From Zygnema cylindricum (Eukaryota > Streptophyta > Zygnematophyceae > Zygnematales > Zygnemataceae): a DNA stretch of 64,000 bases. Positions 20,921 through 31,955 of the stretch are shown in pieces. The stretch covers positions 18,501 to 82,500 of the forward strand of contig JBBHKE010003127.1 in NCBI GenBank assembly GCA_037447655.1, read 5' to 3'. A model generated the notes under the pieces. That model worked only from the letters and a program-made list of their open reading frames with translations, made no database searches and had not been told where the DNA came from. The translations under genes were made by a program, and so were the position numbers. How positions within the stretch are numbered: the stretch's first letter is position 1; each line of letters begins with the position of its first letter.

Positions 20921-20972
20921 ACTTTTCCCTAGTATGGGACATACCGAATCCCGGATTTCACGGAAATCAACA

Positions 20973-21563
20973 GTTTCTGCAGTTTCTGTGCCAACGTAAG
21001 AGGTTAGGGAGTGCGGGCAGAGGATCTCAGTCGGAGAGCGGCCAGTTCTGTTGCCAAAGCGGCCAACTGAGTGCTGTGTTGCTGAATGATATGTTCCGGT
21101 GTCAGTCTGCTGGGACCCAGTTCATTTGGAGATCGTCTCAGGGATACAAAAATTGCAGTGGCAGAGGATTAACGACAGTTTCCCCTTCGCTTGTAAACAA
21201 TGCATACTGCATCATCTCCTTCGGAACCCCATTTTTCCGAAAGCATTGCCCCTCTTTATGGCCCATGAACCCACAAGCTTCACATTTTGACCCTTCAGTA
21301 GTGTACTTCCCCCTTAGCTCATTAGAGATTTGAGCGTCATTTAATTTTGGAAGTCGGATTTGTCTCAACTGGGATTGAGACATTTTGGCGGTTTCAGAGC
21401 GTGGAGTAGGTTTATAAGTTTCCTTAGTGACCGGGGTTCGGTCTCCTCCTCCGCCTCCTTGCTTGCGTTCTTGCTGTTTCCTTATTTTTTCCGCACGCTT
21501 TCTTTCAAACTCCTTCTGCTTGATGGCGAGTTCTAGTTTGAGCTTCGGGGGCACCTTTTCCAT
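20973..21563 (-). pseudogene. Element K: nucleocapsid-like zinc knuckle region
   Basis: The frame 21563-21138 (141 codons) starts with a highly charged stretch (KLELAIKQKEFERKRAEKIR) and ends with CEACGFMGHKEGQC, an exact CX2CX4HX4C zinc knuckle. Such knuckles bind retroelement RNA in Gag. Sequence between 20973 and 21137 continues the linker in broken frames up to the TRIM. Confidence 0.7.
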
Positions 21564-22392
21564 CCGGGACCGGGCTGGTTATAGTTCTGGCAGTCGTAAA
21601 GAAAAACTTTTTCATCTCCTCCCATTGCAGGTTCTGGTCGTGCATCCGCTTCCTGTTTCCCCTTAAACTTCTGCAAAGCTTGCAATTCTGTTTGTTCATC
21701 GTGGCTGAGCGATGTTTCCCCGGCGAAACCTGCAAAGTTGGCTTTGGATTTCCCGGTAACAGCCTTTTCTCGTGCCTCGCTATTAACAAAATGATCATAC
21801 AATTTCATAGCAGCCAATGAAATTTCTTGAGCTGTGGGATTTCGATCGTGTATAGCTGACTGGCACTCCAATTGTCAAGAGCTGCCTGTCCTGTTGGCCC
21901 GAAGGAATTTCGAACAGCGACATAATATTTGGTGGCCATAGCTGGTGTATCGATGGTGGAAAGTTTGGTCTTCTGGCAAAGGCTAGAGAGGCGGTTGAAC
22001 AACGTTTGGGGAGTTTCATTCTTCAAATAGCATAAGTCAGTGAACTCCTTGATGGCAGTTTTGTTCCTTTTTGTGTAAAGGAGTCTCCAAGCGTTCAGAA
22101 GAATGGTACAGGGATTAGGATTGGCAACCATCCGGGTGGCCGCTTTGGCTGCCTGTACAGCCTGAAGGTGGTTGACATAGGCCCTGCCTTGGGCCTGAAG
22201 TTTCATATCCATGGTGAAAGTGTGGGTGAGAGGGGTTGCGGCTGCGGCGGCCAGGTCGGCTGCTGCCTGAAGAGCCTCGGCGTCCAGATCCGGATCCGAT
22301 ATTTTGATACTGGGGGCCATCAACAAAGGTTGACGCTCCTTGTAATCGGCCAAAGCTCCTTCGGCTAGATAATTTACCATCATCGGAAACAA
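21533..22392 (-). pseudogene. Element K: capsid-like Gag domain
   Basis: The frame 22392-21805 (195 codons) has an Ala-rich segment followed by NAWRLLYTKRNKTAIKEFTD and ETPQTLFNRLSSLCQKTKL, helical sequence resembling retrotransposon Gag capsid (Retrotrans_gag type). The neighbouring frame 21871-21533 carries the C-terminal continuation (SLAAMKLYDHFVNSEAREKA), implying a frameshift near 21850. Assignment rests on pattern and on position before the zinc knuckle. Confidence 0.55.
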
Positions 22393-22409
22393 GGTTGTTT
22401 CAAAATCTG

Positions 22410-23468
22410 CTAGAATGGCCCCTCCCCTGTATTTGTTGATTTTAGATTGGGTGAACGACTTCCACAGCAGTTCAAAATCAGAGAAAGCGATTCCCGAGCT
22501 ATCTTCGTAAAGATCCTTACGTCCCCCATTTCTTTTTCCTCCTCTGCAAGGTTGGTGAACTGTGAAGAGGATGGTCCGGTTGGGCTAACAAATTGAACCA
22601 GTGAAATTACCCCTGGATCTGCGTCGTCTGGCTCGGGCTCGCCTCCTTCTCCGGTAGAGGGAGCGGTCTGACGAGAGATGGCACTCCCCCCCACTGAGAA
22701 AGTTCCGGTTACTGGTGGGATAGTGAGATGACCAATATCTCATTGGAGTTGACCCTTGGGAAACGAGGAGCTTATCACCTTGGGAAAAGCTGCCCGAAGT
22801 CCTGCTCCTCTATACCCAGGAGAGGTTCGTTCCTCCCGGTGAAGTGTTTCCACCGAGGGAATGTGGAGAATAGGTTTAGTCACCGGTGGTACTTGAGGGA
22901 TTGGTGGAGAAGGGGATGGAGATGACCGAGGACTACGAGGGAAAGGTGGCTGTTTCCGTGTACGCCCTTTGGAGGTTTCTGGTGGAGGAGTTCCTTCGCT
23001 GAAACCGGGAGAACGTCGGTGAGGAGTAGAGTAGGCAGGAACGTCGTACTTGTAGGGTAAGACGGGTGGTCCCAGTGACCCACGGACTGCAGCGGCCGGA
23101 GAAACAGAAGGCGAAGGAGAGGATGCCTGAGGTGGCGATGGAGTAGGAGTAGTTAATCCGAGGGAAATATGTAGTCTCCGGTCTAGTTGTTGCTGCACCA
23201 CGGCCTCCACGGTAGAAGATCCCTTGACCGAGACAATGGTAGGGAGATCTGTAGCCGAGGCTACCGGATTACTCGGCAAATCTGCACCCAACCCCACCCA
23301 ACCCCTTTTTGTTAGATCGTGTGGTTCCCCCCCCTTCCCGCTGAAGAGGGGACTCCGGTCTATGTTCCGAAGAAGTCTTGGGAGATGGAGTTTTAGTAGG
23401 GGCAGTCTGCTCAGTAGGTTGTCTCTCAGCAGAGGGTCCTGTCTCTCTAGGAACAGCTCCCGGTCCAC
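22410..23468 (-). pseudogene. Element K: proline/serine-rich Gag middle region
   Basis: Frames 23468-22740 and 22694-22410 encode low-complexity Pro/Ser/Arg-rich sequence (for example PPFPRSPRSSPSPSPPIPQV) with no recognisable domain. They connect the N-terminal ORF to the capsid-like domain through frameshifts. It is probably a disordered linker of the same polyprotein. Confidence 0.45.
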
Positions 23469-24540
23469 TAAGAATACCCCTTGATTTCCGTCTCGCCTCC
23501 CTAATTAGGAACATTTCTTGTTCTAGAGCCCTCTTCCGTTCTTCTTCTAGGGCCTCCCAATCTATGGTGACGGGTCCAGCCCCCGCCGTAGCCTGACTCT
23601 GGGATCGGAGGATCTCCACCAGTTTTTGCGTGCTGCTTACCACACTCGAGAGATTCGCAATCCCCAAACCGGGTACCTCGGGGTCCTTAGGCCTTGAACG
23701 CCATAGCCCTTCGGATGGTCGGACAACTGGTGCGGAAGGAGACATAGAACTTGGGGAAATTGAGGCAGAAGGAAAGAATGGCTCTTCTTTGACTAGGGGA
23801 GCAAATCGACCTTTGCTATCCCGATGGTTGAACCGGAAATCTCTCTTAGGCTCAGGTAACTTCCGCTTGCTACTCCCTTCCCTTGTCCGGCCCCGAGAAG
23901 TTGCTTTGCCCGTAGAAGGTCTACAAGTAGCAGTTTCCTGAGATATGGTGGGCTGCGGGAAGTAAGTTGATGGTCCTCCCTGTTGCTCCGGTGCTGAGGT
24001 TGGGGAGCCGCTCTCCGACGAACTACTCAGTAACTCGACTACACCTCCCACTGAGCGTACCACCTTGGCTTGGTCTGACCTGGCCACTCTCTGCACCAAC
24101 TCTTTCTTAACCTTCAATTCATGGAGATTATGAAGGGCTATGATTTCCTTGAGACCTGGCCGGTTAGGATCAGACTGAATCTCTCGATCTATGTATATCT
24201 CTGTTATCGGTGCCTTGGACTTGGTAAAGCGACCAGTTTCGGGAAGGGGACCAGTTATCGCTTCCTTGTGTGCCAACCCCTCTCTACGGCTTTTAGGAGA
24301 AAGGGGCGGCCTCTCCGCCCTCTCCGCTGCCCAAGCTCGGGCTGATTCGGACAGAGTTGGAAAGTTCTCGGGGGAAAAGACAGGTGGAGGTGGAGGAGAG
24401 GGTCGCCTCTCTGGCTGCGTTGGAGGAGTTTCACGTGCAACCTTCGGAGGCATTTCTCTCCTAAGAAACCGCTCTACGTGTAAAGGGGAGCTAAAGAGAG
24501 GTGCTTCTTCAGGCATCTGAGACTCTTCCTCTTGGGCCAC
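23269..24540 (-). pseudogene. Element K: long N-terminal ORF (423 codons)
   Basis: The longest clean ORF of element K. It starts MAQEEESQMPEEAPLF, is rich in Pro, Ser, Arg and Glu, and has a charged helix (WEALEEERKRALEQEMFLIR) near residue 340. It matches no family I recognise. It is in the expected position for the Gag N-terminus and overlaps the next frame at 23269-23468. The start is the first ATG of the frame; nothing independent supports it. Confidence 0.45.
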
Positions 24541-25893
24541 CGCTTTCTGCCTCTCCTGCTATTCCGATCTGACACCTGGAAGATCCTTATCCTGAACTTC
24601 TCCTCCCCCAATAGCTGACTGGAGAAGAAGATCTAAATCCCCTTATATAAAAGTACTCTGATCTGAGCACCTATCCTCTTTAACCTAAAGAGACAGGTGG
24701 CTTTTTCAGTACTGTGCTACTCCGCTGGAAGCCCACGAAATGCCACACTCCCAGCTACTCTCCAAAGAATAGGAAGGAAATGAGAGTCGTCCGATCCTTT
24801 CCGCAAAACTCCGGACAAACCCAAAGATGACCACAAGAGTGTGCAAATAACTCCCACGCAGAAATATAGAAATAACAAATATCGGCTTTTCAGATTAAAG
24901 AATATCACCTTGCCCCAGAGAATGGAATTAAAGATAAAAATGAATGGTAATGGTGAAGCGAATTCACATACCCCGGAGTGCAACGATGACCAAACTCAGC
25001 AGAAGAAAACCTCTCCCAATGGCCCCGAAGTCAGGTATGAGTCTCCCTCAACCCTCCCGGTTCCACCGCAAGGATCCGACAAGACTCTTCTTAGTTTCAA
25101 ACAGCGAAAGTCCAAACCGCCCAAAGAGGAGATAGTGCCAACTACCCACCCGTGCTACGGTCTCCACAAAAGACAATCCAAAACAAAGATGGCAATAGAG
25201 TCAACGACACAATGCAACCGTCCTCCAACAGAAAGATTGATTTAATTCTATGGGGGTTTTCTCAGGAGACAGTACTGAAAAGCAACCTGTCTCTTTCGGC
25301 CCCAAGTGCCTTATACAACCAGAGTTTGTCCTACTACAAGTTCCAAAGTCAAAGCAATGTGACAAGCCAATCAGCGGCCAGCAATTGTTATCGTACTGAC
25401 ATAAGACAAAACAGACTGCACTACACTCAAGGCTAAAAATTAGACGATTGGTCCCGGCTGGACTAGCAGCCGAGGGTCCTTCTATCACACACAAAATGAA
25501 ACAAAGTTGTGACTCGACGTGAAACCGCCTAACTTCGTCCCAACGTCATAAATGCGTTGCCCGGTGGTTGGGCCTGAACTAACATCATACTGACAGCTAA
25601 CAGTAAGATCTACGGGATAATCCCAAATGTTACGTGTCGTTCTCTAAGGTATCCCTCTACTAGAGCTACATAGAACACACACTATAATGGATCAGACACT
25701 TTGCACCGGACTAACTCCTTTGTTCGACCTCCGTTTAAGGTGAACTAAATTGCGTAGTGTTCTAGGATGAAAATAGAAAGATCTGATCCGGCTGATTGTC
25801 CTCTTCCTTCTCCGTACACTAGAGTCCGTACAAAGTGGAATGAAGCCCTGGAACTCCTGGGAGTGCAAATGTGCCGAACATGCACACGCGCTT
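24541..25893. other. Unassigned region upstream of element K with an inverted repeat
   Basis: No gene recognised. Two ~28-bp inverted arms lie at 24687-24715 (AAAGAGACAGGTGGCTTTTT...) and 25269-25296 (its complement with small changes). A plus-strand TATATAAAAG occurs at 24644-24653. This may be the decayed 5' LTR/leader of element K, but I could not define TG...CA boundaries or a primer-binding site. Confidence 0.5.
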
Positions 25894-26228
25894 GAAATGA
25901 GTATATGGCCTCTTGCCTTGCTGTAAAAGAATTGATGTGGGTCAAGTCTTTCCTTGGTGAGCTTGGTCATCTTAAGAGTGGTGTGCAGAAAATATTTTGT
26001 GATAATCATGCAGCAATTGCTATTTCTGCCAATCCTAAACATCATTTTAAAGCCAAATACAAAGACATCAGACTCAGCTTTGTTAGAGAGAAAGTAGAAA
26101 ATAAAATAATCAGTTTAGAGTACCGACCAGATAGTGAGTTGGTAGCACATATGATGACTAAACCTGAGCCTTCCCCTAAGCTAATTTTTTGCAGGGAGAA
26201 GTGTGGTATGAAATTAAAGTTTGACTAG
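25894..26228 (+). pseudogene. Copia C: RNase H fragment
   Basis: It begins abruptly within the YMASCLAVKELMWVKSFLGE motif and continues IFCDNHAAIAISANPKHHFK to the C-terminal EPSPKLIFCREKCGMK. It is the 3' end of a plus-strand Copia whose upstream part is lost at the junction with the unassigned sequence. It is followed by ACTAGAAAATAAGGGGAG and an LTR. Confidence 0.87.
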
Positions 26229-26241
26229 AAAATAAGGGGAG

Positions 26242-27293
26242 TGTAGAAATTAATGGTTTTAAAGTATTTTCTAGGTCTGGATAGAAATAAAGAAGCCAAG
26301 GCAGTCTACCTCTAACTTCTCTCTCCAAACTCTCAAACTTGTCGCAGTCACTGAGAAATTGGAGAGGAAGCTAGAGCCATGGCTACCTAGGCTATCCTGA
26401 TGTTTACGCGAAATTTATACTAGTTAGGGAGGAAATTATTTACTAAAAGGTATATGCCGGCCACTGGATTTGATCCTAGTACGTGCCGGCCGACAGATAG
26501 TAGATAGCCGGTAACCTTAGCCGTTAGGTCTAGAAGTAGTATTACGTATTATATAGTACGATAATTAATTAAACATTAATTCTTAGGATAAATCATTTAA
26601 CTATAATTGTTAACAGGATACATAGATCTGGTATGTAAAAGTACGAATTGCGGTACGGATAAAGAATCAATACCGCGCATAGATTCCGTAAGCGAAACAA
26701 ATACCGCGCATGTATTTATTACGGCTACAATCAAATACGAGTTTAATCAGAAGGTCGGAATTAGCGCCGAGATCGCGGAAGAAGAATTTGGCGGTTTGTG
26801 GGCATCGCCACATCGGATGACACGTGGCGATGTCACATTGGAGCGCGGCATCTCCGAGGATTAAAGGAGCGAATCCGGACATACCACGTGTCGACATTTA
26901 GGGCATGTTGTACAGTGTCCGTACATAAAGTACATCGGCAGCTGTACTTTTGCGTACAGAACTGTAACCTGATTGGTTCCATACATCAGTAGATAGAGTC
27001 TGTGAGAGAAATAGGACTTATAAAAATTAGAAGATAGGACCCTCTCTCCTAGAGAGCTTCTTTACAAAAAGTCAACTTTGACCCTCCATAACTTACTGCT
27101 CAGGGGAGCAAATTCAGAGATTCTTTTTGCTATCGCCTTAGGGGAGTCTTCTCTTCACAGGAGTGAAGTTGGTCAGAGTTTTTGTCTGTCAGGGTGGTAG
27201 TTGTTTTTGCCGAAACACAAAGGGGTCAGGGTTATCCTAGAGGCTTCTTGGAAGTTGTCCACTCTGAGGACTTATCGAGGTCTCAGAGTTTCA
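26242..27293 (+). mobile_element. 3' LTR of Copia C
   Basis: A 1,052-bp LTR, TGTAGAAATT...GAGTTTCA, preceded by the polypurine tract. It has a tRNA-like module at 26454-26535, five GTAC cores near 26907-26960, and the hairpins GTCAACTTTGAC (27071-27082) and TGCTCAGGGGAGCA (27097-27110). The ATG 20 nt from the end has become ATC. Its right edge truncates a second-family LTR. Confidence 0.87.
26454..26535 (-). other. Antisense tRNA-like module in LTR C
   Basis: The minus strand has GGATCAAATCC, one mismatch from box B, preceded by CCTAACGGCTAAGG as a D-arm-like element. Confidence 0.5.
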
Positions 27294-27933
27294 CAGCGCA
27301 GCAGCAGAGCTACGTAGCAGCGAAGCTGCAACACAGACATGACAACTCAACAGCGATTATATTTGATATAGTCCGTACGGACAACGCAGCGTCTAATATT
27401 GTTAATGTGATTCTGTATAGATACAGCAAGTGCGATAGATACGATTCTAGTAAACTAAGTAGGTAACTCGGTGGTAACTTAGTGGGTAACTCAGTGGTAG
27501 CTTAGTGATAGCTCAGTGGTAACTTAGTGATAGCTTAGTGGTAGCTTGACAAATTAGTGGTAATTTAGTGGTTTGACGTACCTCCCAAGTACACTGGCGT
27601 TGCCAGTTCAACACAAGTATAAGACTTAGGACTTAGAACATATTATGTATCCAGACTTCCAAGTAGTAAAACTGCAAACAGTTTTTGGGAAACTTCTGAG
27701 TATTTTATCTTGAGTGTTGTTGGGTCAATTGTGCTGCAACTTTGGGAGTTGTCAGTGTTTATGCTACTCTATATTTTGATAGAGTTTTGTGAGGTTCAGA
27801 TGCTTGTATAAGAATTGGTGAGCACTTTAGAACAGCTGTTTGGTAGGATTCTTAATAGCTTCTAAGAGTGTATCATATCTACTTCTACTACTACTGCTGC
27901 TCCTCCACCTGCACCGGTGGTTGTAGAACAACA
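27294..27933 (+). mobile_element. Second-family LTR copy 1 (5'-truncated)
   Basis: It ends ACCTGCACCGG...AACAACA, like the LTRs of Copia D (ACCTGCACCA...AACAACA), and shares the CTACTTCTACTACTACTGC block. It is nearly identical to 29130-29809 but lacks that copy's first ~40 bp, where LTR C abuts. It contains the 12-bp palindrome GTCCGTACGGAC and a run of short GTGGTAACTTA-like repeats (27470-27570). Confidence 0.75.
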
Positions 27934-29129
27934 CTATTCAATATTAGGTATATTTAGTGTGGATTTTTAGTATCTACTGGAATATATATCTTTGAGTCAA
28001 TTAGTGTGTACGTGTCAATTTGTGTCAATTAGCGCCCACAAAAATAGTTCAAATAAACACACCACAATTTTTTATAACTCAAATTTGTGTTTGCGTTAAC
28101 CTTAATTTCTACTAACGAACAACGTTTATTATTAGGCTCACAAAACCAATAAAAAAAATCCCTAAACTATTTTTGCAACACAAATTCATGTTTGCGATAA
28201 CAACAAGAAAGGTTGTTTGTTTTAAATGTCTTTGGTAGCACAAACTCAAATTTGTGTTGGAAACATGGTTTATGGTTTTTTTTTTTTTCACATTATGTGT
28301 GTTAACAAGATAAAGTGTTTGTTACCACTATTGTTGTTAGCGCAATCACACACTTGTGTTATAAACATGGTTCGAAGTTTATTTTACCTTTTTTTGTGAC
28401 CGCCAAAAATAAACGTTGTTTGTTTTAAATACCTTATCTAGCACAAACTAAAATTTGTGTTACAAACATGTTTTGGGGTTTTTTTTAACTATTTTTGTGA
28501 GCGTTAACAATTTAAAGTGTTTGATAACACTATTGATATTAGGACAATCACAAACTTGTGTTATAAACATAGCTTGGTGTTCATTTTACCTCTTTTTGTG
28601 ACCGTGAACAATAAACGTTGTTTATTACAAATATCTTTGTTAACAAAAACTCAAATTTGTGTTACAAATATGGTTTAGGGTTTTTATTTATTTATTTTTG
28701 TGAGCATTAACAATATAAAGTGTTTGTTACCACTATTGTTGTAAGCACAATCACAAACTTGTGTTATAAACATGGTTGGTAGGTTATTTTACCTCTTTTT
28801 GTGATCTTGAAAAATAAACTTTGTTTGTTACAAATATCCTTGTTAGCGCAAACTCAAATTTGTGTTAGAAACATGTTTGAGGGTTTTTTTTAACTATTAT
28901 TATGAGCGCTAACAATATAAAGTGTTTGTTACCACTATTGTTGTTAGCCCAAACACAAACTTGTGTTATAAACATGGTTTGGAGTTTATTTTACCTCTTT
29001 TTGTGACCGCGAACAATAAACGTTGTTTGTTTTAAATATCTTTGCTAGCAGAAACTCAAATTTATGTTAGAAACATGGTTTAGGGTTTTTTTTTTATATA
29101 TATTATGAACGTTAACAAAATAAAGTGTT
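27934..29129. repeat. Satellite block with orientation switch
   Basis: After ~110 bp of unique AT-rich sequence, satellite monomers run in the plus orientation to about 28207. They then continue in the reverse orientation (for example CACAAACTTGTGTTATAAAC) to 29129. The switch point is flanked by AACAAC and GTTGTT. Confidence 0.75.
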
Positions 29130-29809
29130 TGTTGTTGTCTTTTTTGGAAAGCTTTCAGTCTCAGAGCAGCGCAACTGCTATACAGACAGAGCAGCGCAGC
29201 AGCGGAGCAGCATACCAGCGAAGCTGCAACACAGACAGGACAACGCAACCACGATTATATTTGATATAGTCCGTACGGACAACGCAACGTCTGATATTCT
29301 TAATGTGATTCTGTACAGGATAGAGCAACTGCGATAGATACGATTCTAGTCAACTTATTGGGTAAATTAGTGGTAGCTTAGTGATAGCTCAGTGGTAGCT
29401 TAGTGATAGCTCAGTGGTAGCTTGACAGATTAGTGGTAGCTTTGTGGTTTGATGTACCTCTCAAGTACACTGGTGTTGCCAGTTCAACACAAGTATAAGA
29501 CTTAGGACTTAGAACATATTATGTATCCAGACTTCCAAGTAGTAAAACTGCAAACAGTTTTTGGGAAACTTCTGAGTATTATATCTTGAGTGTTGTTGGG
29601 TCAATTGTGCTGCAACTTTGGGAGTTGTCAGTGTTTATGCTACTCTATATTTTGATAGAGTTTTGTGAGGTTCAGATGCTTGTATAAGAATTGGTGAGCA
29701 CTTTAGAACAGCTGTTTGGTAGGATTCTTAATAGCTTCTAAGAGTGTATCATATCTACTTCTACTACTACTGCTGCTCCTCCACCTGCACCGGTGGTTGT
29801 AGAACAACA
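29130..29809 (+). mobile_element. Second-family LTR copy 2
   Basis: A 680-bp TG...CA unit. It begins TGTTGTTGTCTTTTTTGG, comparable with TGTTGTTTTCAAAG of Copia D, and ends AGAACAACA. No internal region remains and no matching 5-bp duplication was seen (GTGTT left, CTATT right). The 3' ~600 bp and the following ~270 bp repeat copy 1 almost exactly. Confidence 0.75.
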
Positions 29810-30985
29810 CTATTCAATATTAGGTATATTTAGTGTGGATTTTTAGTATCTACTGGAATATATATCTTTGAGTCAATTAGTGTGTACGTGTCAATTTGTG
29901 TCAATTAGCGCCCACAATAATAGTTCAAATAAACACACCACAATTTTTTATAACTCAAATTTGTGTTTGCGTTAACCTTAATTTCTACTAACGAACAACG
30001 TTTATTATTAGGCTCACAAAACCAATAAAAAAAATCCCTAAACTATTTTTGCAACACAAATTCATGTTTGCGATAACAACAAAAAATATTAACGAACAAA
30101 ATTTATTGTTAACGCACACAAAGAGAGTTAAAAAAAGTCATACATCATGTTTCTATCACAAATTTGAGTTTATGCTAATAAAGAAATTTGTAAAAAAAAT
30201 CTTTTATTGTTTGCGCTCATAAAAAGAGGTAAAATAAACTCCGAACCATGTTTTATAACACAACTTTGTGTTTGCGCTACTGACAATATTGGTAACAAAC
30301 ACTTTATATTGTTAGCGCTCACAAAATAGTTGAAGTAAACTCTCAACCATGTTTATAACTCATATTTGTGTTGGCGCTAACAATAATTTCTTTTAACAAG
30401 CAACATTCATTATTATTCTCGCAAAAATAGAAAAAAAACCCTAAACTATGTTTGCAACACAAATTTGTGTTTTTGATAACAACAAACATTGTTTATTGTT
30501 AGTGCACACAAAGATAGTTAAAAAAAAACCTCAACTGTGTTTGCAACAAAAAATTGTGTTTGTGTTAACAAGAAAAATACTAAGAAACAAAATTTACTGT
30601 TAAAGCACAAAAAAATAGTTAAAAAAAACCCTAAACCATGTTTCTATCACAAATTTGAGTTTGAGCTAACAAAGATATTTGTAACAAACACCGTTTATTG
30701 TTCGCGTTCACAAAAAGATGTGAAAAACTCCAAACCATGTTAGTAACACAACTTTGTGTTTGCGGTACCAACAATATTGGTAACAAACACTTTCTTTTGT
30801 TAGCGCGCACAAAAATAGTCCATATAAACTCCCAACCATGTTTATGACTCAAATTTGTGTTTGCGCTAACAATATTTTCTTGTATCGAACAACGTTTATT
30901 ATTACGCTCACAAAATCAGGAAAAAAAAACCCTTAACTATGTTTGCAACACGAACTTGAGTTTGCATCAACAACAAAGTAATAAC
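29810..30985 (+). repeat. AT-rich satellite, left of Copia D
   Basis: Satellite monomers in the plus orientation with ACACAAATTTGTGT-type cores, running into the left target-site duplication of Copia D. The array resumes in register at 37037. Confidence 0.85.
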
Positions 30986-31945
30986 TGTTGTTTTCAAAGC
31001 TTTGTCCTCAGTAGATAGAGTTGTGAGGGGAGACTTTACACTTAGAATATTTATGGATAAGTTAGATGTAATACTTACTTTAAATAGTGTGACAGTGAAG
31101 TTTTACTCTACAGTATTTTGTACAGTCATATAAGACACACGTTGGCATTTTAGATAACTAAGAAAGTGCGGAATGCACTTGGACACATGTCGCCTATCGA
31201 ACGGATGACTTCATTAGATCGGGCGGACGGAAATTGAACCGGACATCCGAGAACACAGTTGTGAACGACACATGCTTGACGTCAGATTTTATTAGGTTAA
31301 CGTTTAAGATTCGAGTGGGGCCAAAGGTTACGAGATGCCCCGTAAGCACCCCAGATATCCGTACGAAATCACCACAACAGATTGGACATACTAGACAGAT
31401 GCTGACTAAGCAAGCAACATTTTGAGTACAAATTCAGGTTGTAAATACCTGAAGAAATATTTTTTGTTGCGTAGTGCTTTATCAAATAGTGTTTTACTAT
31501 TTAGTTTTTAGGTTAGTTGTAATAAGGTTTTTGGAAGTACATTAGAGTACCTTGTCGTACTACACTACAATACTACTATTCAGGGTACTGTCACTTGATT
31601 GGGTAATGAGCAGAAGGAGCTCACTCAGAATATAAAGTTTATGACTTATAATTATTTTGGTATCCAGTTTTGGGAATATGGGAAATTAAAAGTCAGTTTT
31701 TGGAAACTTGCAGATCTCATATCTTATGGTTTAATGGGAGACTTATGATGTAATTTTAGAAATAATAGTCTGTGTGTTATTTTGCTTATGTGCCAATTCT
31801 TGGGGTAATTGGATTTGTGAGTCAGGATTTACAGTGTGTCAAAAGGTGATGTTTGTGTGGGATTCTTGTAAAGCTTCAACTTATGTATATCTACTTCTAC
31901 TACTACCACTGTAGCTCCACCTGCACCAATTGTCATAAAACAACA
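30986..31945 (+). mobile_element. 5' LTR of Copia D
   Basis: A 960-bp LTR closely matching the 3' copy, with scattered substitutions. It lacks the twin TGCTC/GACTC hairpins of the main family. It contains several GTAC cores near 31540-31560. Confidence 0.9.
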
Positions 31946-31955
31946 AGTTATGGGC
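31946..31955 (+). other. Primer-binding site of Copia D, overlapping the gag start codon
   Basis: AGTTATGGGC follows the LTR. GTTATGGGC pairs with GCCCATAAC of the initiator tRNA-Met anticodon loop. The ATG complementary to the CAT anticodon (31950-31952) is also the first codon of the gag ORF. Confidence 0.75.

Larger units (their letters stand above)
20458..20972 (+). mobile_element. TRIM element with a tRNA-like in each LTR
   Basis: A complete 515-bp terminal-repeat retrotransposon in miniature. The left LTR is 20458-20686 and the right LTR 20744-20972, each 229 bp, TGTTGGATT...ATCAACA, with about five differences. The 57-bp interior has a primer-binding site TGGTATCGGAGCC (20687-20699), one mismatch from the complement of the initiator tRNA-Met 3' end, and a polypurine tract GTGAGGGGGGG (20733-20743). 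There is no coding capacity. It interrupts element K's Gag linker. I see no clean 5-bp duplication (TTTTT left, GTTTC right). Confidence 0.9.
19151..24600 (-). mobile_element. Element K: Gag-protease part of another LTR retroelement
   Basis: On the minus strand the order is: a long proline-rich N-terminus (from 24540), a capsid-like domain (22392-21805), a CX2CX4HX4C zinc knuckle (near 21290), a charged linker, then an aspartic protease (19628-19161). This is Gag-PR order. It is not Copia-like: Gag is very long and the protease follows a large linker. Composition is GC-richer than its surroundings. Nothing recognisable as RT follows the protease because the element is cut at the 19151 junction. 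A Ty3/Gypsy-like origin is plausible but unproven. Confidence 0.6.

Noticed and set aside
22740-23468. Independent proline-rich host gene
   Set aside because: It overlaps and continues the frames of element K between its N-terminal ORF and capsid-like domain, with no intron or separate start evidence.
24841-25245. 134-codon plus-strand ORF
   Set aside because: No recognisable domain, no splice or promoter support, and it lies opposite the probable leader of element K.
30537-30743. Recurrent ~62-75 codon Lys/Asn-rich ORFs across the satellite
   Set aside because: The same peptide recurs with the satellite period on both strands; repeat artefact.
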